Source of the DNA: Microbacterium aurantiacum
GTDB lineage: Bacteria; Actinomycetota; Actinomycetes; Actinomycetales; Microbacteriaceae
DNA: 64,000 nucleotides
Assembly: GCF_002872075.1 (NCBI RefSeq)
Contig: NZ_PGGU01000029.1
Coordinates: 9,435 to 73,434, forward strand
Reading direction: 5' to 3'
A program made the position numbers and the translations under genes. Positions 61,644 to 64,000 of this stretch are shown in pieces. The notes below the pieces were generated by a model that saw only the letters and a program-made list of their open reading frames with translations, ran no database searches and was not told where the DNA came from. Numbering within the stretch: the first letter of the stretch is position 1; every line of letters starts with the position of its first letter.

Positions 61644-62831
61644 GTGACTGACACCGCAACAGCCCCGCGCTTCCGGCTGACCCGCATGCACCCGCGCGAC
61701 CCCCATCAGGGACACCGTGCGGCGACCCCGCTCGAGCTCTTCTTCGATCTGGTCTTCGTCGTCGCGGTGAGCACCGCGTCGGCCCAGCTGCACCACGAAC
61801 TGTCGGCGGGACATGTGCAGAACGGCCTCATGTCCTACGTGTTCATGTTCTTCGCCATCTGGTGGGCGTGGATGAACTTCACCTGGTTCGCGACGTCGTT
61901 CTCGACCGACGACTGGCTCTACCGCGTCCTCACCTTCGTGCAGATGGGCGGGGTCCTCGTGCTCGCGGCGGGAATCCCCGGCGCATTCCACGGCGACTTC
62001 ACCGTCACGGTCATCGCCTACATCGTGATGCGCGTCGCGATGATCGTGCAATGGCTGCGTGCATCCCGGTCCGCGGGCACAGCGCGCACGGCGACGCTGA
62101 TCTACGCTGCGGGCATCGCGGTCGTCCAGGTCTTCTGGGTGGCCTTCCTCTTCGTCCCCGCCGAGACCAAGCCGGCATTCTTCGTCGTGTTCCTCGTCTT
62201 CGAGCTCCTCGTGCCGATAATCGCCGAGACGCGCAGTCAAGGAAGGACGCCCTGGCATCCGCATCACATCACCGAGCGTTACAGCCTGTTCACGCTGATC
62301 GTGCTCGGCGAGAGCCTGCTCGCCTCCTCCAACGCGATCATCGAGGCGCTCGACGAGGTCGAATCACTCGGACCGCTCATCTCCATCGCGGTGCTCACGC
62401 TCGTCGTCACCGCGTCGCTGTGGTGGATCTATTTCTGGCCGCCGCACCACCGCGCCATCACCACCTTCGCGCGCTCGCTGCGATACGGCTACACCCACTT
62501 CTTCGTGTTCGCCGCCGCCGCGGCGTTCTCCTCCGGCATCGAGGTCGAGATCGACCGATTGACCGGGCATTCCGAGCTCGATGCAGTCCAGGCCTCCTTC
62601 ACCGTCACCGTGCCGATCGCGGTGTTCCTGCTCGGCATCTGGTGGATCGCGATCCGCGACAACGCCGACAGGGTCGTCAACACCGTCATCCCGATCGCTG
62701 CCCTGCTGGTGCTGCTCGATCCGCTGCTGCCGACTCCCGTCGTGTTCACGGCGATCGTGCTGGTGGCCGTCGTCGTGCTCCTGGTCGTGCGGCCGCCGGT
62801 GGCCCAGGAGGCGGCCAGATCTCAGTCCTGA
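61644..62831 (+). CDS. Low temperature requirement protein A (LtrA) family membrane protein
   Basis: 395 residues with about eleven membrane helices. The family signature is the N-terminal TPLELFFDLVFVVAVS, followed by FFAIWWAWMNFTWFAT, HHITERYSLFTLIVLGES and WIYFWPPHHRA. LtrA was named for low-temperature growth in Listeria; the molecular function is unknown. GTG 61644 fits a leaderless start. Confidence 0.92.
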   Translation: MTDTATAPRFRLTRMHPRDPHQGHRAATPLELFFDLVFVVAVSTASAQLHHELSAGHVQNGLMSYVFMFFAIWWAWMNFTWFATSFSTDDWLYRVLTFVQMGGVLVLAAGIPGAFHGDFTVTVIAYIVMRVAMIVQWLRASRSAGTARTATLIYAAGIAVVQVFWVAFLFVPAETKPAFFVVFLVFELLVPIIAETRSQGRTPWHPHHITERYSLFTLIVLGESLLASSNAIIEALDEVESLGPLISIAVLTLVVTASLWWIYFWPPHHRAITTFARSLRYGYTHFFVFAAAAAFSSGIEVEIDRLTGHSELDAVQASFTVTVPIAVFLLGIWWIAIRDNADRVVNTVIPIAALLVLLDPLLPTPVVFTAIVLVAVVVLLVVRPPVAQEAARSQS

Positions 62832-62846
62832 GTATCAGAAGGATCA

Positions 62847-62880
62847 CCCCTGCGTATGCCCGAACTCGCATACGCAGGGG
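62847..62880 (+). terminator. Perfect 13-bp hairpin after the LtrA-family gene
   Basis: CCCCTGCGTATGC (62847-62859) pairs perfectly with GCATACGCAGGGG (62868-62880) across an eight-base loop, 15 bases after the stop codon. No U-run. The -10 of the next gene begins three bases later. Confidence 0.7.
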
Positions 62881-62882
62881 CG

Positions 62883-62888
62883 TAGCCT
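62883..62888 (+). promoter_or_regulatory. -10 element TAGCCT for the desaturase
   Basis: TAGCCT directly follows the hairpin and predicts a leader of about 65 bases containing AAGGAG (62947-62952). Confidence 0.4.
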
Positions 62889-62958
62889 GACGTGAAGCCT
62901 TCGGCATCCGCCATCGGCTTCTCGCAGCTCCAGGGCTCCGCACGGGAAGGAGAGCATC

Positions 62959-64000
62959 ATCTCCATCACCCAGGTCGCATCGACCACCAGCACACTTGGC
63001 CCGGTACGCCAGACGTACGCGGGTACGGCCGACATCCCGCCCATGGCCCAGGCATTCAAGCAGGTTTCGCAAGTTGTCCGTGAGACCGGGCTTCTGCGCC
63101 GCGCGACCTGGTTCTACATCGCTGTCGCCTCCGGCATCGCCGTCGCCCTCGGCGGTTTGATCACCGGCTTCATCCTGCTCGGCGACAGCTGGTTCCAGCT
63201 GCTCATCGCCGCCGGACTCGGCATCGTGCTCACGCAGATCGCCTTTCTCGGACATGAGGCCGCGCACCGCCAGATCCTGACGTCGGGGCCGGCGAACTTC
63301 AAGCTCGCCCGCATCGTCATCGCCAGCATCGGCATGAGCTACTCCTGGTGGGACTCGAAGCACACCAAGCACCACGGCAACCCGAACCAGGTCGGCAAGG
63401 ACCCCGACATCGAAGTCGACACGATCTCGTTCCTCGAAGAGGATGCCGCGAAGGCCAAGGGCCTGATCAAGCTGATCACCCGCAAGCAGGGGTGGTTCTT
63501 CTTCCCGCTGCTCACGCTCGAGGGGCTGAACCTCCATTACCTCGGCCTGAAGTACCTCATGACGACGAAGAACGTCAAGGGACGCTGGATCGAGCTCAGC
63601 ATCATCGCCGCTCGTTTCGCGCTCATCCTCATCCCGGTGTTCATGATGCTCCCGCTCGGAATGGCGTTCGCCTTCATGGGCGTGCAGTTCGCCGTCTTCG
63701 GCGTGTACATGGGTGCCGCGTTCGCGCCGAACCACAAGGGCATGCCGATCATCGATCCGAACGCCCGCCTCGACTTCTTCTCCAAGCAGGTGCGCACCTC
63801 CCGGAACGTCACCGGTGGATGGCCCACCACCTGGCTGATGGGCGGCCTGAACTACCAGGTCGAGCACCACCTCTTCCCGAACATGCCGCGCCCGCATCTG
63901 TCCAAGGCGCGCGAGATCGTCCGTGACTACTGCGCCGCGAACAACGTACCGTACACCGAGACGACCGTCCTCCAGTCGTACAAGATCGTCATCGAGTACC
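62959..64000 (+). CDS. Membrane fatty acid desaturase, 3' end cut by window edge, probable AUC start
   Basis: At least 347 codons, running off the right edge. The three histidine boxes of acyl-lipid/acyl-CoA desaturases are present: HEAAH (about 98-102), HTKHHGN (about 136-142) and QVEHHLFPNMPRPHL (about 299-313), with membrane helices between. It introduces a double bond into membrane acyl chains, using a di-iron centre. The start is unusual: a strong AAGGAG lies six bases before ATC 62959, and no ATG, GTG or TTG occurs in frame between the upstream stop (62893-62895) and ATG 63043. The translation from ATC (ISITQVASTTSTLGPVRQTY) reads as a normal N-terminus. If ATG 63043 is the start, the protein loses 28 residues. 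Confidence 0.85.
   Translation, partial: MSITQVASTTSTLGPVRQTYAGTADIPPMAQAFKQVSQVVRETGLLRRATWFYIAVASGIAVALGGLITGFILLGDSWFQLLIAAGLGIVLTQIAFLGHEAAHRQILTSGPANFKLARIVIASIGMSYSWWDSKHTKHHGNPNQVGKDPDIEVDTISFLEEDAAKAKGLIKLITRKQGWFFFPLLTLEGLNLHYLGLKYLMTTKNVKGRWIELSIIAARFALILIPVFMMLPLGMAFAFMGVQFAVFGVYMGAAFAPNHKGMPIIDPNARLDFFSKQVRTSRNVTGGWPTTWLMGGLNYQVEHHLFPNMPRPHLSKAREIVRDYCAANNVPYTETTVLQSYKIVIEY

Overview
The window is GC-rich, tightly packed actinobacterial DNA, most likely from Microbacterium or a close relative (Microbacteriaceae). The pointers are a DUF222 protein, leaderless promoters of the form TANNNT-N5-7-ATG/GTG, and a type VII secretion (T7SS) locus fused to a kinase/phosphatase/FnIII cluster.

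Left flank (1-8280): a truncated DUF222 gene, recQ, a secreted SGNH hydrolase, an acyl-CoA oxidase/dehydrogenase, a zinc alcohol dehydrogenase and tag (3-methyladenine glycosylase I). Two diverged copies of a small palindromic repeat lie at 1083-1137 and 4319-4383.

Central locus (about 8300-51060): two tandem paralogous giant proteins of about 2,020-2,030 residues (membrane anchor, Ig-like repeats, FnIII domains) lead a run of mostly overlapping genes: MoxR ATPase, DUF58, a TgpA-type transglutaminase-like protein lacking catalytic residues, RDD-FHA, PP2C phosphatase, FHA protein, Ser/Thr kinase, FHA-HTH protein, a second RDD-FHA, and a 1,503-residue EssC/EccC-like ATPase. This gene set resembles the bifidobacterial PFNA cluster (kinase, FN3, AAA-ATPase, DUF58, transglutaminase, PP2C) joined to a T7SS ATPase. 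Downstream are three nearly identical small WXG100-like genes (37380, 42610, 50724) and three parallel cassettes (A 37744-42494, B 43056-46895, C 46975-50610). Each cassette has a small helical protein with a WND/WDD motif, a 413-436 residue putative T7SS substrate with a hydrophobic core, a protein of about 180-200 residues, accessory proteins (membrane proteins in A and C, a Cys-containing soluble one in B), and a protein with an LPP(G/E)W motif.

The main finding is a shared promoter architecture. Seven copies of an 18-bp palindrome, ATGGGGA-N4-TCCCCAT, precede the transcription units of this locus and only these. In each case the palindrome ends 21-23 bp before a TANNNT -10 element, as expected for an activator site at the -35 region. 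The FHA-HTH protein encoded in the locus is the obvious candidate regulator.

Right flank (51074-64000): a divergent resolvase-like protein, mdh, a neutral zinc metallopeptidase, prolyl aminopeptidase, an aldehyde dehydrogenase with an upstream GPH-type transporter, a mycoredoxin-like protein, a GT2-GtrA glycosyltransferase, an HxlR regulator divergent from a DUF1761 membrane protein, an IS481-family element, an LtrA-family protein, and a fatty acid desaturase that runs off the right edge and seems to use an AUC start codon. No tRNA, rRNA or CRISPR array was seen.
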